DNA of 64,000 bases, taken from Alkalihalobacillus sp. CinArs1 (GTDB lineage Bacteria > Bacillota > Bacilli > Bacillales > Guptibacillaceae). The notes beneath the pieces are model-generated. The model did no database searches. It saw only the letters and a program-made list of their open reading frames with translations, and had not been told where the DNA came from. The position numbers were made by a program, and so were the translations under genes. Of this stretch, positions 1-7,908 are shown piece by piece. The stretch lies in the NCBI RefSeq assembly GCF_947387515.1, contig NZ_CANDOB010000001.1, forward strand, positions 1,178,001 to 1,242,000, given 5' to 3'. Every line of letters begins with the position of its first letter. The first letter of the stretch is position 1.

Positions 1-768
1 AGCTCGATCCAAATATCCTCTAAAGTCAACATGCTTCCAGCCACTCATCGTCTTCACATCGTCATGTAAAGATGGCGGAGCAAACGATCCTCCAAGAATA
101 AATTCAGCAGGTGTGGTTTCATTCACCTTTTCAACCGATCGAATCATTTCTTTGATTCCTCTAAGTAAATAGATTCCCCCAAGGTAAACGACTGAAAATG
201 CGTCTTTCGCTGGTTTATCCACCACTACATCCTTCATTAATTCGTTTAGTAAAGGATAATTGTGAATGGTGATGCTATTTTCATTGTATTTTTTAAACCG
301 TTCATTGATATGAGGGGTTGCAGTGACGATCGCATCAAAACGCTTTGACGCGAAACGTTCAACCTTTTCAGAACCAAATGAGATACCTTTTCGCAGCTTG
401 CCAGGGATCCATTGCTTCGACATAATCTGCTGAGGCAAATCCTCATGTACGTCATAGATTACGGCTTTCCCTCGTTTTTTCAACTTAAGACCGATCGGCA
501 TCAGTTCAGGGTCATGAAAATGATAGACGTCAGCGTCTACTTCAATGGCTTTTTGAAAGACGGCCGCTGTGGTTTTTCGCATACGATTCAGAGGCTTTTC
601 CTCTTTTGCTTCGACCCCAACGATTTGAACGCCATGCTCCATTCTCGTTTCAGCATTCGGTACGATGTACGTAACCGAGTGACCTGCTTTCGCAAGGGAT
701 TGGCATTCCTTTATTAAAATTCTTGTATCCATCGATTGATGGACAGAAGTCAGGTGACAAATATTCAT
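1..768 (-). CDS. Glycosyltransferase family 4, 3'-truncated by window edge
   Basis: The frame is open from an ATG at 768 to the left edge (256 codons, no stop in the window), so the C-terminal part lies outside. It begins MNICHLTSVHQSMDTRI and continues with a GT-B-like N-terminal half containing DVYHFHDPELMPIG and AIVTATPHINERF, typical of cytoplasmic GT4 enzymes that add sugars to lipid-linked polysaccharide. The start lies 4 bp after the stop of the upstream glycosyltransferase, with a modest GAAGTGA ribosome site, so translation is probably coupled. It is the last visible gene of the leftward surface-polysaccharide operon. Donor and acceptor sugars cannot be told from sequence. Confidence 0.85.
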   Translation of the reverse strand, partial: MNICHLTSVHQSMDTRILIKECQSLAKAGHSVTYIVPNAETRMEHGVQIVGVEAKEEKPLNRMRKTTAAVFQKAIEVDADVYHFHDPELMPIGLKLKKRGKAVIYDVHEDLPQQIMSKQWIPGKLRKGISFGSEKVERFASKRFDAIVTATPHINERFKKYNENSITIHNYPLLNELMKDVVVDKPAKDAFSVVYLGGIYLLRGIKEMIRSVEKVNETTPAEFILGGSFAPPSLHDDVKTMSGWKHVDFRGYLDRA

Positions 769-772
769 TTCA

Positions 773-1939
773 TCACTTCACAATCTTTTCCGTGTTTTTC
801 GTTACGTTTTGATAGATCTGTTGTAAGTGCTGATTTACAGCCGTTTCACTAAATCGCTCTTTGCATTCTAATCGAATGGTGTCAGGATGATATTCTTCAT
901 ACTGCTTCTCCATGTTGCTCATTGCAGTTCCTAAAGCATTACTGTCATCAACTGGAACGAGCACTCCGGTTTTATCTGACACAATGGCTTCGGGCCCGCC
1001 ACACTTTGTTGCAATCAATGGCTTTCCTGCAGCCATCGCTTCAACTAGCACAACACCGAACGTTTCATAACGACTAGCTAAAACAAATACGTGGGCTTCT
1101 TCAAGTGCACTTTTCACTTGCTCTTTATCTAGTGCTCCAAGGAACTCAATCTGATTTGAGAGACCTTTTTCTTTAACGAGGGCTTCGAGCTCTCCTCTAA
1201 CAGGCCCATCTCCACCAATTTTCAGCTCAGCAGCTGTACCTTTAAACTTCTTTTCAAATGCATCGATCAAAACATCCATACCTTTGTTTCGATTTAAATT
1301 TGCTACTGAAATAAATCGAAATGGTTCGTTTGGCACCTTGTCTGGCACTTGGAAAAAAGAAGGATCTACTGCATTTGGAATCAGGTGAATAGGCTTTGTT
1401 GTGTATTCTGCTAGCTCATTCCTCAGTCTTGGACCAACAGCAATTATTTCATTTGCCTGGTCAAGCGCATCTTTTACAAGCCTTTTTTGATAAGGCTTTA
1501 ATAGTCCTCTTCCAAAAACCGAAGAATGCTCTGTGATGACAAGTGGTATATTTTCTTCTTTACTAATCTTCGCCGCCGCATACCCTGCCCAAAGGCAGCT
1601 ATGAGCATGAATTACGGTTGGCTTCCCTTGCTCAGAGACAAGCTTATTATATAATTTCTTTAAACGATTATAAAAGATACCTTCTGTCGTATAGGGAAGA
1701 TTTGCGAAGTAATTGTAACCCTTCATTCGATAGGTAACAATTCCGTTTTCTTTATTTACGGTCAATCCTGAATTATCCTTTTGCTTTCCAAATGTTTTGA
1801 TACTCCATATTTCTGGATAAGCCACTGTAATCTCAAGGTCATCACCGTGAAGGGATTCAGCTTGTCTCTTATAGAATATACCTCGATAAGGAATCAATTC
1901 TTCAGGGTAACCAGAAGGCACAACTAATACGCGCGTCAA
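773..1939 (-). CDS. Glycosyltransferase family 4 (TuaC-like)
   Basis: A GT4 enzyme of 388 residues that probably transfers a sugar from a nucleotide donor to a lipid-linked surface glycan in the cytoplasm. The N-terminus carries the GT-B signature VLVVPSGYPEE and RGIFYKRQAESL, the middle has HAHSCLWAGYAA and ITEHSSVFGRG, and the C-terminal domain has the EX7E motif in RYETFGVVLVEAMAAGKP. Resemblance is closest to the TuaC-type teichuronic acid transferases, but the acceptor is an inference. The longer start (TTG at 1948) would sit directly on the AAGGAG; the TTG at 1939, nine bases downstream of it, is the better start. It lies 13 bp after the previous gene of the operon. Confidence 0.88.
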   Translation of the reverse strand: MTRVLVVPSGYPEELIPYRGIFYKRQAESLHGDDLEITVAYPEIWSIKTFGKQKDNSGLTVNKENGIVTYRMKGYNYFANLPYTTEGIFYNRLKKLYNKLVSEQGKPTVIHAHSCLWAGYAAAKISKEENIPLVITEHSSVFGRGLLKPYQKRLVKDALDQANEIIAVGPRLRNELAEYTTKPIHLIPNAVDPSFFQVPDKVPNEPFRFISVANLNRNKGMDVLIDAFEKKFKGTAAELKIGGDGPVRGELEALVKEKGLSNQIEFLGALDKEQVKSALEEAHVFVLASRYETFGVVLVEAMAAGKPLIATKCGGPEAIVSDKTGVLVPVDDSNALGTAMSNMEKQYEEYHPDTIRLECKERFSETAVNQHLQQIYQNVTKNTEKIVK

Positions 1940-1952
1940 TACTGACAACTCC

Positions 1953-3167
1953 TTAATCTGAGACTTCCTCTAGCAGGTCTTGTACGATTTTTTCCCAAGA
2001 ATACTCTTTCACAACAAAATGACGTCCGTTAAGCGACAGCTCTTCGTATTGTTCCGGTGTCAGGTCTGCACAATACCTGATCTTCTCAGAAATATCTTGA
2101 GAATTCTCAGGTTCTGCAACGATGCCGCAGTGATTGCTTTCAAGTAAGTTCACACTTTCACCTGCACCGCAGTAAAGGATTGGAACTCCAGAAGCTAGTG
2201 CCGGGAATATCTTCGACGGGCGCGCCCCCTTGAAAAGTTCAAGATCTTTAAGAGATACAATACTATAATCAGTGATTGAAAACACTTTTGGCATTTCACT
2301 TACAGGAACTGAATCGTGAAAAACAACGTTATCTAGTTCCAACTCTTCTTTTAACTGAACAAGGTTGTCTTTTTCAGGGCCGTCACCAATAAATAAAAAT
2401 CTAAGATCATCCCGATCCTTCACTTGCGAAATAGCCCTAAGAACGGATTCTAGACCTTGTGCATAGCCCATTCGACCAGCAAACGTATAGACTGTTTTCC
2501 CTTCAAAACCAAGTTTTTCGATCCACTCTTTGTCTTTTGGTTCACGATTGAACGTTTTGATGTTTACACCGTTCGGAAGTAAGAAAACGTTCTGTTCTTT
2601 AATTCCTTTGTCCTTTAAATACTGTGCGATGCCCTCCGTGGCAGCTGCAAGCTTCCATGACTTACGATAGAGCCAGTCTTCCAGCTTTTGTGCTAAAGAG
2701 ATAAAGTTCTTGTTTTTAACGATTCCAAGCTCTACTGCAGACTCAGGCCAGATATCAGCGATGTTAAACACAAACTTTGCTCTTTTCATTTTTGAAGCGA
2801 GATAACCTGTAATACCAAGGAATAATGGTGGAGAGTTACAGATGATCACATCAGTTGGTTTAGCTTTCAAGATGGAATAAAATGCACTGAACGTAAATGA
2901 AAAATATGAAGTCAGACGTCTCCAGAAGCTCCCCTTTGGACTTGGATAGATCCAGCTACGATGAACCGTCAATCCATCATACGAATCTTTTTGATAAAAT
3001 TTCCCTTTATACTCATCAGGAATAATGCCATGAGGGTGGTGTGGGAAAGCAGTAACGATTTCCACCTGGTGTCCTCTACGCTGTAGTTCTTTACCTACTT
3101 CATATAAGCGAATTTGAGGCGCACCGACCTCGGGAGGAAAATGCTGACTCAATAACATGACTTTCAT
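1953..3167 (-). CDS. Glycosyltransferase family 4 (WbuB/WcaI-like)
   Basis: A 404-residue GT4 glycosyltransferase. It opens with MKVMLLSQHFPPEVGAPQIR, the hallmark of the WbuB/WcaI group that often transfers amino-sugars such as FucNAc or ManNAc derivatives. Other family blocks are VTAFPHHPHG, NIADIWPESAVELG and, in the C-terminal nucleotide-sugar domain, GARPSKIFPALASGVP. A hydrophobic stretch around residues 85-125 fits the membrane-associated face seen in this group. The ATG is preceded by GAGGAG. It lies 17 bp downstream of the 2-epimerase gene. This is consistent with a role in adding an N-acetylmannosamine-type residue to the repeat unit, which is an inference from context. Confidence 0.88.
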   Translation of the reverse strand: MKVMLLSQHFPPEVGAPQIRLYEVGKELQRRGHQVEIVTAFPHHPHGIIPDEYKGKFYQKDSYDGLTVHRSWIYPSPKGSFWRRLTSYFSFTFSAFYSILKAKPTDVIICNSPPLFLGITGYLASKMKRAKFVFNIADIWPESAVELGIVKNKNFISLAQKLEDWLYRKSWKLAAATEGIAQYLKDKGIKEQNVFLLPNGVNIKTFNREPKDKEWIEKLGFEGKTVYTFAGRMGYAQGLESVLRAISQVKDRDDLRFLFIGDGPEKDNLVQLKEELELDNVVFHDSVPVSEMPKVFSITDYSIVSLKDLELFKGARPSKIFPALASGVPILYCGAGESVNLLESNHCGIVAEPENSQDISEKIRYCADLTPEQYEELSLNGRHFVVKEYSWEKIVQDLLEEVSD

Positions 3168-3184
3168 AAATGAACTCCTCTACT

Positions 3185-4237
3185 TTACTCGAAAGTTGCT
3201 ACGATTTTTGATGAAGCATCTCCGTCACCAAATATCGATTTGTATTCAGGATTAACATCCTTTTTAACAGCACTCAGTATCTTTTCTTTGTTAGTTCCTA
3301 CAAGGATATTTGCGTCACTCTCAAGTGTTTCTACCCATTCTGTTTGCTCACGCATCGTTACACAAGGAACCTTCATAAAGTAAGCTTCTTTCTGTACCCC
3401 GCCTGAATCCGTCAAAATTTTGAGCGCATGACTTTCAAGCGTAAGCATATCGAGGTAGCCGACAGGCTCGATCACATACAGATTTGGAATCTCTTCAAGA
3501 TTTAATCCTAGTCGTTCGATGACATGACGAGTTCTAGGATGGATCGGCCATACTTTTGGTTCTGGTATTTCTTTAAAAGCATTAAGAATTTCTTCAATAT
3601 TTTCTTTCACATCCGTATTTTCAGCGCGATGCACGGTAATCAAGTAATATTCTTTTGAAGTTAAATCATGCTCTTTCAGAACGTTAGACTTATCTTCAGC
3701 TAGCTTCCGATTATACTCGACTGCATCATACATGACATCTCCAATGTTATAGACACGATCGGTGATAGATTCGTTCGTTAGGTTCTTAACAGCAGTATCG
3801 GTAGGACAGAATAAATAGTCGGATACATGATCCGTCATGATGCGGTTGATTTCTTCTGGCATCTTCTTATTAAAACTACGTAGGCCAGCTTCAACATGCA
3901 CGACTGGAATATGTAGCTTCGCTGCACTTAGTGAACCTGCAAGTGTTGAGTTTGTATCACCATACACCAATACATAGTCAGGCTTCTCTTTCAATAGTAT
4001 CTCTTCGATTTGAGTCAACATTTCCCCAGTTTGTTTACCATGGGAAGATGAACCTATACCTAGATGGTAATCTGGCTTTGGAATGTGGAGTTCATCAAAA
4101 AAGATATCAGACATGTTCTTGTCATAATGTTGACCAGTATGGATAATAAGCTCTTCGTGACGCTTTCTTAGCTCTCTAGAAACCGGAGCAGCTTTAATAA
4201 ATTGAGGACGAGCTCCAAGTACAGTAATAAATTTCAC
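3185..4237 (-). CDS. wecB: UDP-N-acetylglucosamine 2-epimerase (non-hydrolysing)
   Basis: A cytoplasmic enzyme of 350 residues that interconverts UDP-GlcNAc and UDP-ManNAc, or the corresponding uronic acid derivative in WbpI-type enzymes. The family blocks are visible in order: VLGARPQFIKAAPV at the N-terminus, HTGQHYDKNMSDIFF, HVEAGLRSFNKKMPEEINR with the catalytic acidic residues, ITVHRAEN with the catalytic histidine, and TDSGGVQKEAYFMKVPC. Length matches the family. Translation starts at a GTG behind GAGGTGATCAC. An imperfect hairpin lies in the 82-bp gap to the upstream dehydrogenase gene. Context with the two dehydrogenases suggests a ManNAcA-type sugar in the surface polymer. Confidence 0.93.
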   Translation of the reverse strand: MKFITVLGARPQFIKAAPVSRELRKRHEELIIHTGQHYDKNMSDIFFDELHIPKPDYHLGIGSSSHGKQTGEMLTQIEEILLKEKPDYVLVYGDTNSTLAGSLSAAKLHIPVVHVEAGLRSFNKKMPEEINRIMTDHVSDYLFCPTDTAVKNLTNESITDRVYNIGDVMYDAVEYNRKLAEDKSNVLKEHDLTSKEYYLITVHRAENTDVKENIEEILNAFKEIPEPKVWPIHPRTRHVIERLGLNLEEIPNLYVIEPVGYLDMLTLESHALKILTDSGGVQKEAYFMKVPCVTMREQTEWVETLESDANILVGTNKEKILSAVKKDVNPEYKSIFGDGDASSKIVATFE

Positions 4238-4275
4238 GTGATCACCTCAAGTTAAGTATTAGAATGCATACAAAC

Positions 4276-4312
4276 AATGGCAAGCACGCTCACGAAGAGC
4301 ATGCAAGCCATT
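4276..4312 (-). other. Imperfect hairpin inside the polysaccharide operon
   Basis: The 82-bp gap between the 6-dehydrogenase and epimerase genes holds an imperfect stem (arms ATGGCTTGCATGCTC and GAGCGTGCTTGCCAT, with a 2-nt internal mismatch) followed by TTGTTTGT on the transcribed strand. It could be a weak attenuator or an RNA-processing site. It is too weak to be called a terminator. Confidence 0.4.
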
Positions 4313-4319
4313 TTGTAGT

Positions 4320-5651
4320 TTACAGTTTATAGTATTTAGCTGGTTTTTCGACGTTTTTGAATGCATTGCGTGTATCAAAGATAACAGGACTTCTTTCTGC
4401 GATCATTTGATAGTCAAAGTCAGAATGGTCAGTCGCTAGTAAGACTAGGTCCGCATTCTCAACGAGCTCTTCCGTTAGAGCAACGGTTTCATTCACTCTT
4501 TCTGCTACTTTAAAGGATTCAACGTGTGGATCTGCTACGATCCAGTCTGCACCAGCTTCCTCTAGTTGCTCAAGGATAGGTAGGACTGGAGATTCACGAA
4601 CATCCTCAATATCCTTCTTGTATGCAACACCTAGAACAACGACACGTGCACCGTTAAGAGCTTTTTTATCTTTGTTTAAAATCTGCATGCAGCGATCGAT
4701 AACGAAATCAGGCATGCTCGTATTGATCTCACCTGCGATTTCAATAAGGCGTGTATGATAGTCATACTCTCTAGCTTTCCATGTAAGGTAGAATGGGTCG
4801 ATCGGAATACAGTGACCGCCAAGACCTGGTCCAGGGTAGAACGGCATGAATCCGTATGGCTTCGTAGCTGCAGCATCGATCACTTCCCAAACGTCGATGT
4901 TCATCTTGTTGCATAGAATCGCCATTTCATTTGCAAGTGCGATATTGATGTTGCGGAATGTGTTTTCTAGAATCTTCTCCATCTCAGCGACAGCAGGACT
5001 CGATACTTCGTGCACATCACCTTCTAACACATTACGGTACATCGCTGAAGCGACTGTTGTACAAGATGGGGTAATACCACCGACAACTTTTGGTGTGTTC
5101 TTTGTATTATAGATTTTGTTACCTGGGTCAACTCGTTCAGGAGAATATGCGATGAAGAGGTCTTCCCCACATACTTTACCTGTCGCTTCAAGGATTGGTT
5201 TTAAGATCTCTTGTGTTGTACCTGGGTAAGTTGTACTTTCAAGCACGATAAGCATTCCATCATGTAGATACTTCGCAATTTCTTTTGCAGAGCTTTCAAC
5301 ATAAGAAGTGTCAGGCTGCTTGTACACATCGAGTGGAGTCGGAACACAGATCGCTACAGCATCAACGTCCGTAATTCTTGAATAATCGGTCGTTGCAACT
5401 AATTGCTTCTTTTCAACGTACTCTGCAAGCTCTTCGTCGACGACATCTCCGATATAATTGATACCGTCATTAACGAGGCCAACTCGCTTTTCCTGAACAT
5501 CAAAACCAATAACATTGTAACCAGCTTTTGCTTTTTCAACAGCTAGTGGTAGGCCAACGTAACCTAATCCGACTACACCGATTGTAGCTGTTTTGTTTTC
5601 AATCTTTGCTAAAAGTTCCTTTGCATTCGTGTTCAATTGAATATCAACCAT
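4320..5651 (-). CDS. UDP-GlcNAc/ManNAc 6-dehydrogenase (WbpA/WecC family)
   Basis: A nucleotide-sugar 6-dehydrogenase of 443 residues that oxidises C6 of a UDP-N-acetylhexosamine to the uronic acid with two NAD+. The N-terminal Rossmann fold shows GVVGLGYVGLPLAVEKAKAG (about residues 25-45). The central block has ENTFRNINIALANE, and the catalytic cysteine lies in PGLGGHCIPIDPFYLTW. The C-terminal domain contains VVVLGVAYKKDIEDVRESP. This set is closer to WbpA-type UDP-GlcNAc dehydrogenases than to the UDP-glucose dehydrogenase encoded at 24161-25498. It follows the Gfo/Idh/MocA gene by 23 bp, the same WbpB-WbpA pairing found in O-antigen and capsule clusters. Confidence 0.9.
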   Translation of the reverse strand: MVDIQLNTNAKELLAKIENKTATIGVVGLGYVGLPLAVEKAKAGYNVIGFDVQEKRVGLVNDGINYIGDVVDEELAEYVEKKQLVATTDYSRITDVDAVAICVPTPLDVYKQPDTSYVESSAKEIAKYLHDGMLIVLESTTYPGTTQEILKPILEATGKVCGEDLFIAYSPERVDPGNKIYNTKNTPKVVGGITPSCTTVASAMYRNVLEGDVHEVSSPAVAEMEKILENTFRNINIALANEMAILCNKMNIDVWEVIDAAATKPYGFMPFYPGPGLGGHCIPIDPFYLTWKAREYDYHTRLIEIAGEINTSMPDFVIDRCMQILNKDKKALNGARVVVLGVAYKKDIEDVRESPVLPILEQLEEAGADWIVADPHVESFKVAERVNETVALTEELVENADLVLLATDHSDFDYQMIAERSPVIFDTRNAFKNVEKPAKYYKL

Positions 5652-5674
5652 GATTATTCCTACTTTCTTTTATA

Positions 5675-6691
5675 TTAATCGCGTACTTTGATTGGAGCAT
5701 TCGTTTCTGCAGAGTCGTATAGCGCTAATACGAGTGCTAGTGCCTTCTTACCGTCTTCACCCGTTACGACAGGCTCACGATCTTCCTCAATAGCCTTTAC
5801 CATATCCTCAATAATCCACTGATGTCCTGGTTTACCGAATGGATCAGCTTTCACTTTCTCGATAAGCGTGTTGCTCTCTTCGTCATTTAAATCTTCGATC
5901 GTCAAGTGTTCAAAGAGGGTTGCTGTCGTACCACCAATTTTTACCGAACCAGTTTCACCGAACAAACTGATCGTCTCTTCAAGGTTCTTCGGATATATCG
6001 TAGTAGCAGCTTCGATCACACCGAGTGATCCATTTTTAAAACGAATAACGCCTGTTGAAACATCTTCCGCTTCTATATCTCTAAGCCTTGTAGCACTCAT
6101 GCTGTAAACTTCCTCAGCATCGCCCATCAACCACAGAATCAAGTCCAAATTATGTATCGCTTGATTCATTAAAACGCCGCCGTCAAGAGCTTTTGTCCCT
6201 CTCCAAGGGGCCTGGTCATAATAAGCTTGATTACGATTCCATCTTACAGTAGCGTTTGCGTGACTTAATTTACCAATCTTACCCTGGTTCATTAATTCTT
6301 TAATCTCCATCATCACTGGACGGAAACGGTTCGGATGCACTACTGATAGCTTAACATTATTTTCTTTGCATGCATCGATAATGCGTTGAGAATCTTCAAG
6401 AGTAAGAGCAATTGGCTTTTCTACCACGATGTGTTTCCCGGCAGCCGCTGCTTGTACAGCGAGATCGCCATGAAAACCACTTGGCGTACAGATGTTAATC
6501 ACATCGACATTGTCATTCGCCAATAATTTGCTAAAATCATCAAAAGCTTCAACACCATAATCTATTACAAATGGTTCCATTTTTTCAGCAACAGTATCAC
6601 AAACAGCAAATAGCGTAGCACCTTCAGCTGCTTGAATTGCATCAGCGTGTTTCTTTGCTATATGGCCACAACCTACAATTGCAAAATTCAT
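5675..6691 (-). CDS. Gfo/Idh/MocA oxidoreductase (WbpB-like sugar 3-dehydrogenase)
   Basis: A 338-residue NAD-dependent oxidoreductase. The Rossmann motif GCGHIAKKHADA is at the N-terminus, the family lysine is in VVEKPIAL, and the C-terminal substrate domain contains GGVLMNQAIHNLDLILWLMG with the conserved histidine. In WbpB-type enzymes the reaction is 3-oxidation of UDP-GlcNAcA, preparing C3 for amination. Being the first gene of the operon and directly upstream of the WbpA-like gene supports that specific role rather than a catabolic one. The aminotransferase (WbpE-type) and acetyltransferase (WbpD-type) that would complete the route are not in the window and may lie to its left. The ATG has a GGAG ribosome site. 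Confidence 0.87.
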   Translation of the reverse strand: MNFAIVGCGHIAKKHADAIQAAEGATLFAVCDTVAEKMEPFVIDYGVEAFDDFSKLLANDNVDVINICTPSGFHGDLAVQAAAAGKHIVVEKPIALTLEDSQRIIDACKENNVKLSVVHPNRFRPVMMEIKELMNQGKIGKLSHANATVRWNRNQAYYDQAPWRGTKALDGGVLMNQAIHNLDLILWLMGDAEEVYSMSATRLRDIEAEDVSTGVIRFKNGSLGVIEAATTIYPKNLEETISLFGETGSVKIGGTTATLFEHLTIEDLNDEESNTLIEKVKADPFGKPGHQWIIEDMVKAIEEDREPVVTGEDGKKALALVLALYDSAETNAPIKVRD

Positions 6692-6791
6692 ATGTGTAAA
6701 ATCTCCTTTTCAATTTCCTATATATAGTTTTCTACCGGACTTTATATTTTATGAACATACTTGTAAAGACATCTATATAATAAAATCTTCT

Positions 6792-6819
6792 ATAGTAATT
6801 GTATAGTAATTATTTTCAA
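6792..6819 (-). promoter_or_regulatory. Candidate sigma-A promoter of polysaccharide operon
   Basis: On the minus strand TTGAAA (6814-6819) and TACTAT (6792-6797) are spaced by 16 bp in an AT-rich region about 100 bp upstream of the first operon gene. The -10 match is only fair and other placements in this AT-rich tract are possible. Confidence 0.4.
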
Positions 6820-6861
6820 TATCAATTATTTTGTTAAATCGACTAAAATTCGACTAAAATC

Positions 6862-6893
6862 AAAAAGACATCAACCGATCAGATGCCTTTTTG
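6862..6893 (-). terminator. Terminator of the SGNH hydrolase gene
   Basis: An 11-bp stem with one G-T pair (AAAAAGACATC against GATGCCTTTTT) around a 9-nt loop, with T-tracts on both strands. It separates the SGNH hydrolase gene from the polysaccharide operon that follows in the same direction. Confidence 0.8.
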
Positions 6894-6944
6894 CACATAC
6901 TAAATTTTCTATACCACTCTTCTTATTTTATAAAACTGTTTTAG

Positions 6945-7715
6945 TTAATTACCGGTGAAGTACGATGTTAAGTATTGCGCCCAAATGTTGTGGCCCATCT
7001 CATTCGGCTCGCTTTTATCTGTGAGGTACTCGTTCATCTTTTCATCATCTAAAGCTGGCCAAGCTTCCCAGTGATCGAGATAAATATAGTCGTGATCCGA
7101 AGCGAAGCTTTCAAGATCCTCTATTTGTAAAGGATAATACGTCGCATCGTATAAAGGATTCGATGGCTGAAGCATAATGGTGACATCTTCATTCACTTTT
7201 TTATATTTATTTATCAAGTTGGTTGTGATTTCAAGAGAATCTTCAATACGGATAATTCCATTATTTTTAAGCAAGAAGGGTTCTAGTAGCAGCACATCTA
7301 CGTTAGAAGCTGTAATTTCCTGAACAACCTCATCTGACGTTTTGTCTCCAAACGACTTAACCGTTAGCTCAAATACTCCGTCTCCATATGTATTGTCCAG
7401 GTTTTCTTGTAACACTGCTGGCCAGCCGACTGCTTCTTCGGATGTAGCCGCAGAACCCACCGCCTCCACTTTTACTGGAAGCTCACCGTTTTCAATCGCT
7501 TTTGTTAATTCTGTGGGGAGATTTGAGGCGAGCTCATTCATTCCTTCAGAGTTCTGATTCTTATTATCTCCCTTATCTTTCACCCCTGCTGAACTTACTT
7601 CAGTAGCTCCAGCGCTACCTTCATAATTAGTCGCTCTACTTTCCCAATGACTCTTTCCTAATATAATGACAACTATACATGCTAGTAACAGTACGATATT
7701 CATTACTTTGTTCAA
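6945..7715 (-). CDS. Exported SGNH/GDSL-type hydrolase
   Basis: A 256-residue protein with an N-terminal hydrophobic segment (residues 5-20, signal peptide or anchor) followed by a low-complexity linker rich in S, G, N and K (about 25-60). The rest looks like an SGNH esterase: VEAVGSAATSE in the block I position, where the usual GDS is replaced by GSA, a DVLLLEPFLLKNNG segment, and a C-terminal EPNEMGHNIWAQYL with the block V histidine. Such proteins act outside the membrane, often as O-acetyl esterases on surface polysaccharide, which would fit the neighbouring operon. The start is a TTG with GAGGGGG eight bases upstream. The weak block I leaves the enzymatic assignment tentative. Confidence 0.75.
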   Translation of the reverse strand: MNKVMNIVLLLACIVVIILGKSHWESRATNYEGSAGATEVSSAGVKDKGDNKNQNSEGMNELASNLPTELTKAIENGELPVKVEAVGSAATSEEAVGWPAVLQENLDNTYGDGVFELTVKSFGDKTSDEVVQEITASNVDVLLLEPFLLKNNGIIRIEDSLEITTNLINKYKKVNEDVTIMLQPSNPLYDATYYPLQIEDLESFASDHDYIYLDHWEAWPALDDEKMNEYLTDKSEPNEMGHNIWAQYLTSYFTGN

Positions 7716-7861
7716 ACAAAGTCCCCCTCAGCTTTTGTTAGAAATATTATCCTTATTTGATTACATTTACTAATACTTAGTTTCAATTATATAGAGAGAC
7801 CCCCACAAAATAAACAATATATCGAAAATTGTTTGTCTTTGTTTAAACTAGTCGAAAACAA

Positions 7862-7893
7862 AAAGGTGCTACCGATCATAGATCGGTAGCACC
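7862..7893 (-). terminator. Terminator of the large subtilase gene
   Basis: A strong hairpin (GGTGCTACCGATC against GATCGGTAGCACC) just after the stop codon, followed on the minus strand by TTTTTG. Confidence 0.9.
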
Positions 7894-7908
7894 TCGAGTA
7901 ATCATGGA

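Noticed and set aside
412-717. 101-codon open frame opposite the truncated glycosyltransferase
   Set aside because: The minus-strand frame from 768 to the edge carries clear GT4 sequence, so this is a shadow.
6839-6860. Tandem CGACTAAAAT repeat as a possible operator
   Set aside because: Only two short AT-rich units next to a terminator; too little to distinguish from chance.
6945-7715. SGNH gene as part of the polysaccharide operon
   Set aside because: A terminator and a 250-bp gap separate it from the first operon gene, so shared function is possible but cotranscription is unlikely.
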